This document shows, one piece after another, positions 36,971-45,259 of a stretch of DNA of 64,000 nucleotides; position 1 is the stretch's first letter; each line of letters begins with the position of its first letter. The DNA is from an uncultured Thioclava sp. Its GTDB lineage: Bacteria; Pseudomonadota; Alphaproteobacteria; Rhodobacterales; Rhodobacteraceae. Where the stretch lies: positions 62,001-126,000 of the forward strand of contig NZ_CAJYBT010000002.1 in the NCBI RefSeq assembly GCF_913064665.1, in the 5' to 3' direction. The notes under the pieces are model-generated. The model searched no databases. It was not told the DNA's origin and worked only from the letters and a program-made list of their open reading frames with translations. A program made the position numbers and the translations under genes.

Positions 36971-37556
36971 TTGCACCTCCTTGCGCATCGTGGCTGGCAA
37001 CAACGCGGCGCGCGCCATCTTCAAAACTCACCCGCCACGCCATCGCCATCTGGCGCAACTGGTCATAGGCTTCGGACTCGGATTTGCCGCGCGCGGCAAG
37101 CAGCGTGACCGCGCGCACGACGGTTTGGCGCTCATCAAGGCGGCGGCGCAGATCGGCGATCTCGGCGGATAAGGACTGGCGCGCCTCAAAGGCGATGCGG
37201 GCAATCAGGAGCGCCGAATAGGCCCCACCATCGCCCACAGGTTTGAGCAGTTGCGCATGCGCGCCCGTCTCAAGCGACCACTCGATGCGTCCGGGCGCTT
37301 CTGAGCCGATCAGCGCAATCATCGGCATTGGGCTTTGCCCGGTAGGCCAAGGAAATTGCGCGTCATAGCCTTGATCGGCATCAAAAAAGACGAAATCCCC
37401 CGACAGCGCTTCGGCGGGCAGTTCGGGCCAGCACTGAACCACATCCAACCCGATTGCGCGCAATTGCCGATCCAGCGCTTGCAGCGTGGGATGAGGACGG
37501 TGCAGCACATAGACGCGCGCACCGCCCAGAACGGGAATGCGAATGCGCCTTGTCAT
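36948..37556 (-). CDS. amiR: ANTAR-domain antiterminator, AmiR/NasT family
   Basis: 202 residues. An N-terminal receiver-like domain (VYVLHRPHPTLQALDRQL, DFVFFDADQGYD) lacks a standard phospho-acceptor set, as in AmiR, and is followed by a coiled coil and the RNA-binding ANTAR domain at about 130-190 (AEIADLRRRLDERQTVVRA, then YDQLRQMAMAWRVSFEDGAR). AmiR binds nascent leader RNA and prevents termination; it is held inactive by ligand-free AmiC. The gene overlaps amiC by ATGA. A matching two-hairpin leader with terminator is visible upstream of amiC. Confidence 0.88.
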   Translation of the reverse strand: MTRRIRIPVLGGARVYVLHRPHPTLQALDRQLRAIGLDVVQCWPELPAEALSGDFVFFDADQGYDAQFPWPTGQSPMPMIALIGSEAPGRIEWSLETGAHAQLLKPVGDGGAYSALLIARIAFEARQSLSAEIADLRRRLDERQTVVRAVTLLAARGKSESEAYDQLRQMAMAWRVSFEDGARRVVASHDAQGGANDRSDLG

Positions 37557-38656
37557 GACACCACCCGTAAGCTGGAAGCCCCCTGCAAGATCGCCTCGCG
37601 CCCATGTGCGAGGTAGGGATCGCCCGCCACCGGCGCAAAGCGTTCACGCGGGACGAATGCGCCATTTTCGACCTGCGCGATCAGCACAGGAAGCTGCGTG
37701 TGATGGGTGGCCAAATCGATCCCTTCGCTGCCACCGGGCGCATGGGCCAGAAGCTGCGACAGGCTTTCCCGCGCCGCCCCTGCATGCCCCGACAGCAAGC
37801 GCGCCAGTCGATGCACCGCAGAATAGGCCGCCGCCTCATGCGAGGAGCCGAAATTCTGTCCGCCATCGGGCCAGCCCTGCACACCGCGAAAATAAGGCCC
37901 CGCCGCCACCAGCCCTTCGGCAGCATCGGGATGGATCGCGGGCAATTCGCATTCGGTCAGGTTGCACGACAGGATCGGGCACGTCTCGGGGCGGAAATGC
38001 GCATCCTCCTGACCCAGACGGTGATAGGCCTCAAGGAACGCATATTGCGACGGACCAATCAGGTTATTGAGCACGAAATCGGGACGTGTGGCGCGGATCT
38101 CGGCAATCAGGCGCTCGATTTCCAGCGCGCCAAGCGGCAGGTAACGCTCGCCCAGCACCTCGCCACCCGCACCCGAAATAACCTCGCGGGCGAGGCGGTT
38201 CATCTCCCAGCCCCAGATGTAATTCGACCCCATCAGGTAGCCCCGCCGCCCCAGCCGCGCAAAGGCCCAGCCCAGCAGCGGCAACAGATGCTGGTTCGGG
38301 CAGGCATGGGTGTAAACCACGTGATCGGAGGCCTCGAACCCTTCGTAAGGAATGGTGTACCACAGCGTGCCGCCCGCGCGTTCGAGCGTCGGGATGACCT
38401 CTTTGCGACTCCATGAGGTAACGCAGCCGATCACATGACGCGCCGAACTTTGGTTCAAAATTTCCTCGCAAAGCGGGCCGTAAGCATCGGCATTGCCCTG
38501 CGGGTCGCGCTCGACAGCAACGAAACTAAGCGGCATGTCGGGATCGGCGTTGATCTTGGCAATCGCGCCCAATACGCCGCTGCGGCAAGCCTCGGAGATC
38601 AGCGAATAGCTTCCCGACCGCGAGTAAAGCAAACCCAGTTCAATGCGTTCTTTCAT
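37553..38656 (-). CDS. amiC: Cytoplasmic amide sensor, AmiC-type binding protein
   Basis: 367 residues, periplasmic-binding-protein fold without signal peptide, so cytoplasmic. The start IELGLLYSRSGSYSLISEA and IGCVTSWSRKEVIPTLER are typical of AmiC/FmdD-like Peripla_BP_6 proteins. In Pseudomonas AmiC binds amides and releases AmiR; the same role is inferred because amiR follows with a four-base overlap. GSNYIWGWEMNR and FVLNNLIGPSQYAFLEAYHRLG are family blocks. An alternative is an ABC receptor of the UrtA type, but the absence of a signal and the coupling to amiR argue against it. Confidence 0.87.
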   Translation of the reverse strand: MKERIELGLLYSRSGSYSLISEACRSGVLGAIAKINADPDMPLSFVAVERDPQGNADAYGPLCEEILNQSSARHVIGCVTSWSRKEVIPTLERAGGTLWYTIPYEGFEASDHVVYTHACPNQHLLPLLGWAFARLGRRGYLMGSNYIWGWEMNRLAREVISGAGGEVLGERYLPLGALEIERLIAEIRATRPDFVLNNLIGPSQYAFLEAYHRLGQEDAHFRPETCPILSCNLTECELPAIHPDAAEGLVAAGPYFRGVQGWPDGGQNFGSSHEAAAYSAVHRLARLLSGHAGAARESLSQLLAHAPGGSEGIDLATHHTQLPVLIAQVENGAFVPRERFAPVAGDPYLAHGREAILQGASSLRVVS

Positions 38657-38695
38657 GACGTTCCTTCGACTTGTCGAAACCCCAAAAATGCAAAA

Positions 38696-38739
38696 CGCCC
38701 CGCTGACCGACCGCTGAAAAGCGGAGTCAAAGCGAGGCG
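38696..38739 (-). terminator. Rho-independent terminator in the amiC leader (attenuator)
   Basis: In transcript sense CGCCTCGCT pairs with AGCGGGGCG over 9 base pairs. GAC/GUC and a nested CCGCT-TTTC-AGCGG stem lie inside, and TTTT plus a second T-run follow. It ends about 40 bases before the amiC ATG. A terminator ahead of the first gene fits attenuation relieved by the ANTAR protein. Confidence 0.75.
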
Positions 38740-38749
38740 CAAATGCCGT

Positions 38750-38789
38750 TCGGACCTTTCCGATGTGTCTTTAGCGTGCCATTTCGCTA
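38750..38789 (-). promoter_or_regulatory. ANTAR-type two-hairpin antiterminator target
   Basis: Just upstream of the terminator in transcript sense are two short hairpins. P1 is TAGCG/CGCTA around AAATGGCA (38772-38789). P2 is TCGG/CCGA around the hexaloop AAAGGT (38750-38763), with the A1 and G4 expected in ANTAR targets. They are 8 bases apart, and P2 ends 10 bases before the terminator stem. P1 fits if AATGGC is counted as the hexaloop with an A-A closing mismatch. Confidence 0.6.
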
Positions 38790-38823
38790 CGTTTCAAAAC
38801 AAGGGGCAAAATCACAAACCTGT

Positions 38824-38842
38824 ATGCAAGGTGACCCTGCAT
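38824..38842. promoter_or_regulatory. Imperfect palindrome near the amiC transcription start
   Basis: ATGCAaGGT-G-ACCcTGCAT, 19 bases, 8 of 9 positions paired, 35 bases before the P1 hairpin. It may be an operator at the promoter of the amide operon; no cognate regulator is identified. Confidence 0.3.
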
Positions 38843-39194
38843 GAGAGAAAACAGTGCCATTGCATAATTTTTAAGCTGGTATGGTTATCTTTGCATCAGA
38901 TGCTAACTTACCGAGCGGCGCAGAACTCTGCCATGACGAGAAATACACTCCCACAACTCTCGCTCTAGATGGCAAACCATGAAAGGGTTCGTTTCGGTGC
39001 GACTTCGAGCGTGGGGTCCTGTCCTGCACGTCCAGACCGCCCAGCCGTAGTGCCGGGTGGCACGCAAGGCTTCGATTCGACCCCGTGCAACCGGGCAATC
39101 GTCCTTCCACGCCCGCCCATTTTTGCGGATTAGATTGATCGAAATAGCGTCACGCACGCAGCTGGCGGCATGCCATCAGGTAAAGATATTTATC
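38843..39194. other. Intergenic stretch without a recognised gene
   Basis: About 350 bases between the amide operon leader and the end of the nitrilase gene. Open frames here (to 80 codons on the minus strand) have arginine- and histidine-rich translations without family features. I see no tRNA, riboswitch or repeat. It should contain the amide-operon promoter at its left end; the rest looks like degraded sequence. Confidence 0.4.
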
Positions 39195-39965
39195 CTAGTA
39201 CTGGCGCAGATCTTTGAACTGGACCGACATCACCTCTGGCGGATACTCAGCCCGGTGCGGGATGTCTGCAACGAGCATTGTGGGCCCTGTGCCGCCCTGC
39301 GCCAACGGCTGCCCATCTGGCCCGGCAATAATTGACCTCCCTCCGAAACTGATTTCGCCATCGGGCCCTGAATAATTTGCATAGACCACCGTCACGGCGT
39401 TCTCATTCGCGCGTGCACGCACCAGCAGATCGGGCACATGATCGTAGCCCACCGGGTTCGCCGTGGGCACGAGGATCAGCTCGCATCCCGCTCGCGCGAG
39501 CGCCCGCGCGTGTTCGGGAAACTCAATATCGTAGCAGATCAGCAGTCCCATCCGTGTGCCGTTCAGCTCAAAGACGGGCGGCGCTTGGGTGCCAAAGGCG
39601 AAACTCGCCTTTTCCATAGCCCCGAACAGCTGGATCTTGCGGTAATGCGCGATCCGCGCGCCGGTCTTGTCCAGCACCGACGCCACATTGAAAACCTGAT
39701 CCCCCAGCCGTTCGGCCCAGCCATAACAGATCGCACACCCCGTCTGACGCGCAATCTCTCCCATGGCGCGGCACCAGACTCCGTCTAATGGCTGGGCCTC
39801 TGCGTGATGGGCCTCGGGGCGATTATAGCCGGGCAGGATCAGTTCGGGCAGCACCACAAGATCGGCGCCTAGCGAGGCCAGCCCTTTGACCCAAACCTCT
39901 ATGACCGACAGAATCTGCGCTGTGTCAGAAGAAAGCGGCTGCGGCTGAACGAGGGCGAGTTTCAT
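39195..39965 (-). CDS. Carbon-nitrogen hydrolase (nitrilase superfamily amidase)
   Basis: 256 residues. The Glu-Lys-Cys triad is present: LPELILPGY (E), YRKIQLF (K) and LICYDIEFPE (C). The family hydrolyses amides, N-carbamoyl compounds or nitriles in the cytoplasm; at this length it belongs to the aliphatic/omega-amidase side rather than true nitrilases. The ATG at 39965 has CAGGAG upstream and begins the conserved KLALVQPQ; a longer frame to 40025 overlaps the Fe-ADH gene. As last gene of the operon with a glutamine-synthetase-like ligase, it could remove a gamma-glutamyl amide at the end of the pathway. Confidence 0.87.
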   Translation of the reverse strand: MKLALVQPQPLSSDTAQILSVIEVWVKGLASLGADLVVLPELILPGYNRPEAHHAEAQPLDGVWCRAMGEIARQTGCAICYGWAERLGDQVFNVASVLDKTGARIAHYRKIQLFGAMEKASFAFGTQAPPVFELNGTRMGLLICYDIEFPEHARALARAGCELILVPTANPVGYDHVPDLLVRARANENAVTVVYANYSGPDGEISFGGRSIIAGPDGQPLAQGGTGPTMLVADIPHRAEYPPEVMSVQFKDLRQY

Positions 39966-40021
39966 GGCGTTCTCCTGTTGGCGCTGATTTGCTTGCCCCG
40001 CGCGGACCGGATCAAGCTGGC

Positions 40022-41197
40022 TCAAAGTGCGGCGCGCAGAATCTGCTCAACCCCAGCCGCCGTCAAGGGAACGGGGTTTCCGCCCGCGCACGGGTCACGC
40101 AAGGCATCGGCCACCAGCGCCGCAATATCGGACTCGGCTACGTCAACACCCATGCCGCTAAGCGTCGAAGGCATGTCGATACGCGCCCGCAACGTCTCTA
40201 GCCAGTCCAGCACAGCCGCGCCGGGATCATCGCCTACCAGCCGCAATTCATGTGCCAGCGTCGCCATCTGCGCGCCCACCGCCGAGAGATTGAAGCGCAG
40301 CACATGCGCCATCAGCACGGCGTTGAGCATCCCGTGATGGGCACCATGGCGCGCGCCCAACGGGTGTGCCAGCGCGTGAACTGCCCCCAGCCCTTTTTGC
40401 AAAGCGGTGCAAGCCATGGCCGAGGCGGCCAGCATGTTGGCACGCGCGCCAAGGTTACCCGGCTGCGAATAGGCCGTCGCCAAGGACTCGTCGATCATCT
40501 TTAGCGCCGTCAGCGCCAGACCATCTGCCATCGGATGCCAGCCCGGCGCACAGAGCGCTTCAAGCGCGTGCGAGAGCGCATCCATTCCCGTCGCGGCCGT
40601 CAAACGAGGCGGCAGACCGACCGTCACCTGCGGGTCGAGGATCACCAGCTCGGGAAGCATCTCGGGGTGGAAAATGATGACCTTGCGATGGCTGTCCGCG
40701 TCGGTGATCACCGAGGAGCGCCCGAATTCAGAACCGGTCCCGGCTGTGGTCGGAATGGCGATCACCGGCACCATCCCTTCGGTTTGGACGCGGCGGAAAT
40801 TGTCGCCGACATCCTCGAAATCCAGCAATGGGCGATCCTGCCCGGCCATCATCGCGACCGCCTTAGCCGCATCCATCGCCGAGCCGCCGCCCAGCGCGAT
40901 CACGCAATCATGCCCCCCTGCGCGCAAGGCCGTGAGACCGGACATGACGTTTTCAACGCTCGGGTTGGGTTGCACATCGCAAAACAGGCCGGGCGCAATG
41001 CCGACACTTTCAAACGCCGCCTTCGCCTGCGCGACGATGTCCGAGGCCGCAAGCCCGCGATCACTGATGATCAGCGGCGCGCGCGCCCCGATCTCGGCCA
41101 GCCCGGCGGGCAGATCGGCCAGCCGCCCTGCCCCGAACCAGACCAGCGTCGGGAAACTCCAGCGGGTTTGCAGCGTCGTAAAATCATGTGCAGTCAT
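40022..41197 (-). CDS. Iron-containing alcohol dehydrogenase family protein
   Basis: 391 residues, group III ADH. NAD-binding GGGSAMDAAKAVA near 100 and the TAGTGSE block near 150 are standard. The metal site is present (D and H in GMDALSHALEAL, then VHALAHPLGARH and HGMLNAVLMAHVL). The N-terminal WSFPTLVWFGAG resembles maleylacetate reductase and related enzymes, so it could be either an alcohol oxidase-type dehydrogenase or a reductase. It lies 22 bases downstream of the permease gene and 56 bases before the nitrilase gene, all one direction. In this operon an alcohol-to-carbonyl step on an amino alcohol or its glutamyl derivative is plausible. Confidence 0.87.
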   Translation of the reverse strand: MTAHDFTTLQTRWSFPTLVWFGAGRLADLPAGLAEIGARAPLIISDRGLAASDIVAQAKAAFESVGIAPGLFCDVQPNPSVENVMSGLTALRAGGHDCVIALGGGSAMDAAKAVAMMAGQDRPLLDFEDVGDNFRRVQTEGMVPVIAIPTTAGTGSEFGRSSVITDADSHRKVIIFHPEMLPELVILDPQVTVGLPPRLTAATGMDALSHALEALCAPGWHPMADGLALTALKMIDESLATAYSQPGNLGARANMLAASAMACTALQKGLGAVHALAHPLGARHGAHHGMLNAVLMAHVLRFNLSAVGAQMATLAHELRLVGDDPGAAVLDWLETLRARIDMPSTLSGMGVDVAESDIAALVADALRDPCAGGNPVPLTAAGVEQILRAAL

Positions 41198-41219
41198 CGG
41201 ACAAACTCCGTTGGATGGG

Positions 41220-42053
41220 TCAGCCCTCAGCGATCTTGATCAGGCGACGGCGGGCGGCGCGTTTGCGCAGACTGCCGACGGCAAAGATCAGCACCAAGGC
41301 TGGCAGAAAGGTCAACGTGGCCAGCGCCGGATAGATCGGCGACGATCCCACAGCGATGCCCGAGAACACGAAAGTGGGCAGCGTGCGTGTCGATCCTGAC
41401 AGGCTGTAAGTGATGTAGAAATTCCCCCAAGACAGCAGGAAGGCAAAGATCGCGGCCGAGAAGATTCCGGGCCAGATCAGCGGCAAGGTAATCTCGCGCA
41501 ATATCTGCCAGCGCGTCGCCCCCGCATCCTCGGCGGCGTAATCAAGCGTGTCGTCATAGCCCTGCATTTGAACCGAGATAATGACGATGCAGAACGGCGT
41601 GATGTAAATCACATGGCCGATCACCGCCGACCAAAGCCCCGGCGACAGGTTCAGCCACCCCGCCAGCACGGAAAACCACAGCAGCATCACAACCCCAAGC
41701 AGCAATTGCGGGAACAGGAGCGGCGCGAAGGTCAGAATGCGGAAGCCCCACTGAAACCGAAACTTGTAGCGGCTCCAAGCAAAGGCTCCGCCAATCCCGA
41801 GAAGTGTAGCGAACACGGTCGCAAGCACCGCCAACAAAGCGGAATTGCCCAGCGACGACCAGAAATCCCGATCCGCCAGCAACGCGCCATACCAGCGCGT
41901 CGAGAACTCGGAAATCGGCCAGGACAGGAACCGGCTTTGGGTGAAGGAGAACAGGATCAGTGTCGCGATCGGGATATAGAAGAAGATCAGCACCGCGATC
42001 ACCGAGCCATACAGGACGAAATCCGCAAGACGTTTTTCCATCTGATCAGTCAT
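41220..42053 (-). CDS. Spermidine/putrescine-type ABC permease (PotC-like)
   Basis: 277 residues, six membrane segments. The EAA loop is DDTLDYAAEDAGATRWQILREITLPLIWPGI, and the opening LIFFYIPIATLILFSFTQS with FSTRWYGALLAD is characteristic of PotC/PotI. With the PotB-like partner it forms the channel for an organic cation or amino compound. It overlaps the PotB-like gene by eight bases. The first ATG at 42053 is used; a second at 42041 is possible. Confidence 0.9.
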   Translation of the reverse strand: MTDQMEKRLADFVLYGSVIAVLIFFYIPIATLILFSFTQSRFLSWPISEFSTRWYGALLADRDFWSSLGNSALLAVLATVFATLLGIGGAFAWSRYKFRFQWGFRILTFAPLLFPQLLLGVVMLLWFSVLAGWLNLSPGLWSAVIGHVIYITPFCIVIISVQMQGYDDTLDYAAEDAGATRWQILREITLPLIWPGIFSAAIFAFLLSWGNFYITYSLSGSTRTLPTFVFSGIAVGSSPIYPALATLTFLPALVLIFAVGSLRKRAARRRLIKIAEG

Positions 42054-42918
42054 TGGAGCCCCTCCGTGCCTGCCAGAAAGCCAGAGCCCCGGCCACAGCC
42101 AGAACCGCGGCCCCGATCACGATCAGAACAAGCGTCAGCGCCGCACCGAGAGGCCAGTTCACCCGCGTCTCAAAGCTTTGACGGATCAGTTCGGCCGCAA
42201 GCGGCGACGTGCCCCCACCCATCACCTTGGGTTCCAGAAACACGCCAAGGCTAAGCACGAACACCAGCACCGCGCCCGCCCAGATGCCGGGTTTGGCCAG
42301 CGGCAAGGTCACTTCGACAAAGGCCCGCAGCCGCGTCGCACCGGCATCGCGCGCCGCCAGAACCAGATCGCGGTCAATTCGCGCCATCGACAGCGCCGTG
42401 GTGAAGATGGTGTAGGGCAACAGGTTGTACACCATGCCGATCATCGTCGCATTTGGCGAAAACAGCACATTCACCGCAGCCGGAGGAAACCCGATCGACT
42501 CAAGCGTGCCGTTAAGCACGCCGGAGCGATCCAGAAACAGCACCCAGCCAAAGGTTTTCAACACCGCATCGGTCAGGAATGCAAAGACCATAAGCAGCGT
42601 GATCTGATCGGACCAACGCGACAGGCGATGCAGCATCCCATAGGCAATCGGGATTGCCAGCACTGTGCAGAGCAGCGTGCAAACCAGCGCCATCGTCAAG
42701 GTGCGCCACATGATCTTCCAATAGTGGATCTGGCTGAACACATCGGTCCAGACGTTCAGATCCCAAGTCCAGACAAGCCGGTAATACTGCGTACCCTGAA
42801 AGCTGAGGAGTGCCGTCATGATCAGCGGGATCACGAAGAACAGGCCCATAAGCACCAGCAAGGGCAAGGTCGAGAGCCGCAAAGCTCCGTCGCGCCACGA
42901 TTTCTGCATCTCGGCCAT
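42046..42918 (-). CDS. Spermidine/putrescine-type ABC permease (PotB-like)
   Basis: 290 residues, six membrane segments. YYRLVWTWDLNVWTDVF follows the first segment as in PotB/PotH, and the EAA loop is DRDLVLAARDAGATRLRAFVEVTLPLAKPGIW. It begins 3 bases after the ATPase gene and overlaps the PotC-like gene, so the transporter order is binding protein, ATPase, PotB, PotC. Confidence 0.9.
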   Translation of the reverse strand: MAEMQKSWRDGALRLSTLPLLVLMGLFFVIPLIMTALLSFQGTQYYRLVWTWDLNVWTDVFSQIHYWKIMWRTLTMALVCTLLCTVLAIPIAYGMLHRLSRWSDQITLLMVFAFLTDAVLKTFGWVLFLDRSGVLNGTLESIGFPPAAVNVLFSPNATMIGMVYNLLPYTIFTTALSMARIDRDLVLAARDAGATRLRAFVEVTLPLAKPGIWAGAVLVFVLSLGVFLEPKVMGGGTSPLAAELIRQSFETRVNWPLGAALTLVLIVIGAAVLAVAGALAFWQARRGSND

Positions 42919-42921
42919 GGC

Positions 42922-44010
42922 TCAGGCCTCCACAGCGAACAGATCGCTCAGCGAGAGACCAAGCTGCACCGCGTCGCCCTGCTTGGCGGGTAGAACGGAG
43001 GTGCCCGGAACATCCATCACGATCTCGGTGTCAGCGACTGTGATGCGATACTGGATTGAGGCACCACGGATGAAATACTCGCTCACCGTGCCCGCAAGGG
43101 TGCAATCGGCGCTTTCACCCGGCGCCAGAAGCCGCAGCATCTCGGGGCGGATCATCAGCAGCGCATCTGCCCCGGCAGCAACCCCCGCGGCAACCTGATC
43201 GGCGCCAAGTCGCGGCGCGCTGCACTGCAAGATGTCGCATGAGAACTCAAACCCCTCGCCCGCGCGCGTAATTTTGGCGGGCAGAAGGTTCGTGTCGCCG
43301 ATGAACCCGGCGACAAAGGCATCCGCCGGTCGGTAGTAAATCTCGGACGGCTCTCCGATCTGCACGATCTTGCCCGCGCGCATCACGCAGATCCGGTCGG
43401 CCAGCATCATTGCTTCTTCCAGATCATGGGTGACATGGACAAAACTGGTGCCGACATGGCGATGCAAGTGTTTCAACTCTGCCTGCAGCGATTTCTTGAG
43501 CTTGGCATCGAGCGCGCTCATCGGCTCATCAAGCAGCAGCACGGGCGGTTGCGAGATCATCGAGCGCGCCAGTGCCACACGCTGTTGCTCGCCGCCCGAC
43601 AGCTCATGCGGGTAGCGGTTGAGATAGCTTTCCTTCAGATGCATCAGCTCAAGCATCCGACGCACAGCAGTGTCGATCTCAGACTTGGGGCGCTTGGCCA
43701 GATGCAGCGGAAAGCCGATATTCTGCGCGACGGTCTTGTGCGGGAACAAGGCCAGCTTTTGAAACACCATGCGTGTCGGGCGCGCCGAGGCCGGCATGCC
43801 CGCCATGTCCTGCCCGTCGATGATCAGACTGCCGCCGGACAAATCCTCGAACCCGGCAAGGATCTTGAGCAGCGAGGTCTTGCCGCAGCCCGAGGGCCCG
43901 ACCAGCGCGAGGAACTCGCCATTGGCCACGCTCAGCGTGATGTTGCTCAGGGCGCGATAGGTGCCGTAATATTTTTCGATTCCGGTGGCTTGGATGATGG
44001 GAGAAGCCAA
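42922..44010 (-). CDS. Spermidine/putrescine-type ABC ATP-binding protein (PotA-like)
   Basis: 362 residues. ABC domain with GPSGCGKTS, LSGGEQQRV and LLLDEPMSALDAKLK, switch His in FVHVTHDLEEA, followed by a TOBE domain from about residue 270 (LMIRPEMLRLLAPGE, GTVSEYFIRGASIQYRI). The Q-loop region FQKLALFPHKTVAQNI is normal. Separated from the binding-protein gene by 64 bases with a stable stem-loop. Ligand is probably a polyamine-like or amino alcohol compound. Confidence 0.9.
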   Translation of the reverse strand: MASPIIQATGIEKYYGTYRALSNITLSVANGEFLALVGPSGCGKTSLLKILAGFEDLSGGSLIIDGQDMAGMPASARPTRMVFQKLALFPHKTVAQNIGFPLHLAKRPKSEIDTAVRRMLELMHLKESYLNRYPHELSGGEQQRVALARSMISQPPVLLLDEPMSALDAKLKKSLQAELKHLHRHVGTSFVHVTHDLEEAMMLADRICVMRAGKIVQIGEPSEIYYRPADAFVAGFIGDTNLLPAKITRAGEGFEFSCDILQCSAPRLGADQVAAGVAAGADALLMIRPEMLRLLAPGESADCTLAGTVSEYFIRGASIQYRITVADTEIVMDVPGTSVLPAKQGDAVQLGLSLSDLFAVEA

Positions 44011-44041
44011 GGCGTGTTTCCTGTCTCAGATAAGGGAGCAA

Positions 44042-44059
44042 GGGCGGCACGCGCCGCCC
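44042..44059 (-). terminator. Intercistronic stem-loop after the PotD-like gene
   Basis: GGGCGGC-GCGT-GCCGCCC in transcript sense, a 7-base-pair GC stem with a 4-base loop, 15 bases after the binding-protein stop. No T-run follows. It probably stabilises the upstream message or attenuates read-through. Confidence 0.6.
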
Positions 44060-44074
44060 CTGCAACGCATAGGA

Positions 44075-45208
44075 TCAATTCGCAGCAGCCAATTCCTGCG
44101 ACCAGATTTCAAGCATCTGGTCCATATTGGGCGCGACATTATGGAAGTGAGACTTATCCCAGGCCTCCCACATGTAATCCATTTGCAAGACGTCCTTCTG
44201 CTCGTCTGTGAACAGCGCTTCGGCCTTTTGCGAGGGAACGAGGTTGCAGGTCGCTTCGGTCCAGGCCAGCTCGACCGCCACCTCCGGCGAGGTCAGCGTG
44301 CGCAGCAATGCATTGGCTTTGGCGCCATCGACCGGGTCCTTGACCACGCCGCCCGCTTCCATCCAGATGATGCCCTGATTGAGACCGTCCTTCGGCTCGG
44401 GGACGATCGACATGATGTCTTTCTGCCCATCCTTGCGCAGCGCCGAGGTGCAGTAGGTGCCGCCCCCGATCAGCGTGCGGAACGATCCATCCATAAGCCC
44501 CTTCTGCGCGACCGAAAGATCGCCCACGACCGCGCGGGTATTCTTGAAGAGCGCGCGCAACACGAGGCGGATCTCGTTCAGCTCCTTGTCATCCAGTTCT
44601 TTGTAGGGGTCGATCCCGGCATACAGCGCCATCGGCATGATCGGCCAGTCGCCCCAATCAAGCACGCAGATCTTGTCCCGATAGGCCGGATCAAAGCAAG
44701 GCGCGTAGCTGCGCCACGTTTCCAGCTTGTCGAACTTGGTGTTAACCGTCGGTCCGACCCAGCCCCAGCGGGTGGGAAGACCGGTCGTCTTGCCCTCGAA
44801 TTCAAGCGGCGCGAAGGGCGCGCGGAACTGCGGATAGAAGTCCTCGTAAACATCGGCAAATTCGCCATCATCAAGGAATTCAGCGATCCCAGCCGGTCCC
44901 ATCCGCTGCACCCAGGGGCTGTCCGTCGCCACCACGTCGAAATCGCGCCATGCACCTGCTGCCAGCTTGGCAAACCCGCCGGGGCTGTCGGTGATCAGGT
45001 CGATCGAGACCGAAACATCATTGGCTTTCTCGAAGGGTTTGATGATTGCCGGGCTGTCATAGCCCTCCCAGCACATGAATTTCATCGAGGTCGCGGCCTC
45101 GGCCCGCCCCGGCACAAGGCCAGCCCCCGCCAGACCAGCCGCGCCCATCCCTTGCAGGAAGGTGCGGCGGTTCGGAGAGAACATCGGTATTCCCTTGGTT
45201 TTCTTCAT
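44075..45208 (-). CDS. Spermidine/putrescine-type ABC binding protein (PotD-like), Tat-exported
   Basis: 377 residues. The N-terminus has a twin-arginine motif (NRRTFLQGMG) and a short hydrophobic stretch ending AEA, so export by Tat is likely. The mature part (MKFMCWEGYDSPAIIKPFEKA) is of the PotD/PotF class. It supplies ligand to the PotABC proteins downstream. Two starts are possible: the ATG at 45208, used here, and one at 45184 with AAGGGA ahead of it; both leave the Tat motif. It follows the glutamine-synthetase-like gene by 51 bases. Confidence 0.88.
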   Translation of the reverse strand: MKKTKGIPMFSPNRRTFLQGMGAAGLAGAGLVPGRAEAATSMKFMCWEGYDSPAIIKPFEKANDVSVSIDLITDSPGGFAKLAAGAWRDFDVVATDSPWVQRMGPAGIAEFLDDGEFADVYEDFYPQFRAPFAPLEFEGKTTGLPTRWGWVGPTVNTKFDKLETWRSYAPCFDPAYRDKICVLDWGDWPIMPMALYAGIDPYKELDDKELNEIRLVLRALFKNTRAVVGDLSVAQKGLMDGSFRTLIGGGTYCTSALRKDGQKDIMSIVPEPKDGLNQGIIWMEAGGVVKDPVDGAKANALLRTLTSPEVAVELAWTEATCNLVPSQKAEALFTDEQKDVLQMDYMWEAWDKSHFHNVAPNMDQMLEIWSQELAAAN

Positions 45209-45259
45209 CTTTCTTTACTCCCGGTTGGATTGATAAGCGCCTGTTATCGTTTTTCTATT

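Noticed and set aside
38845..38870. Sigma-54 promoter (TGGCAC) upstream of amiC
   Set aside because: TGGCAC occurs on the minus strand, but the required TTGC at the -12 spacing is replaced by TCTC.
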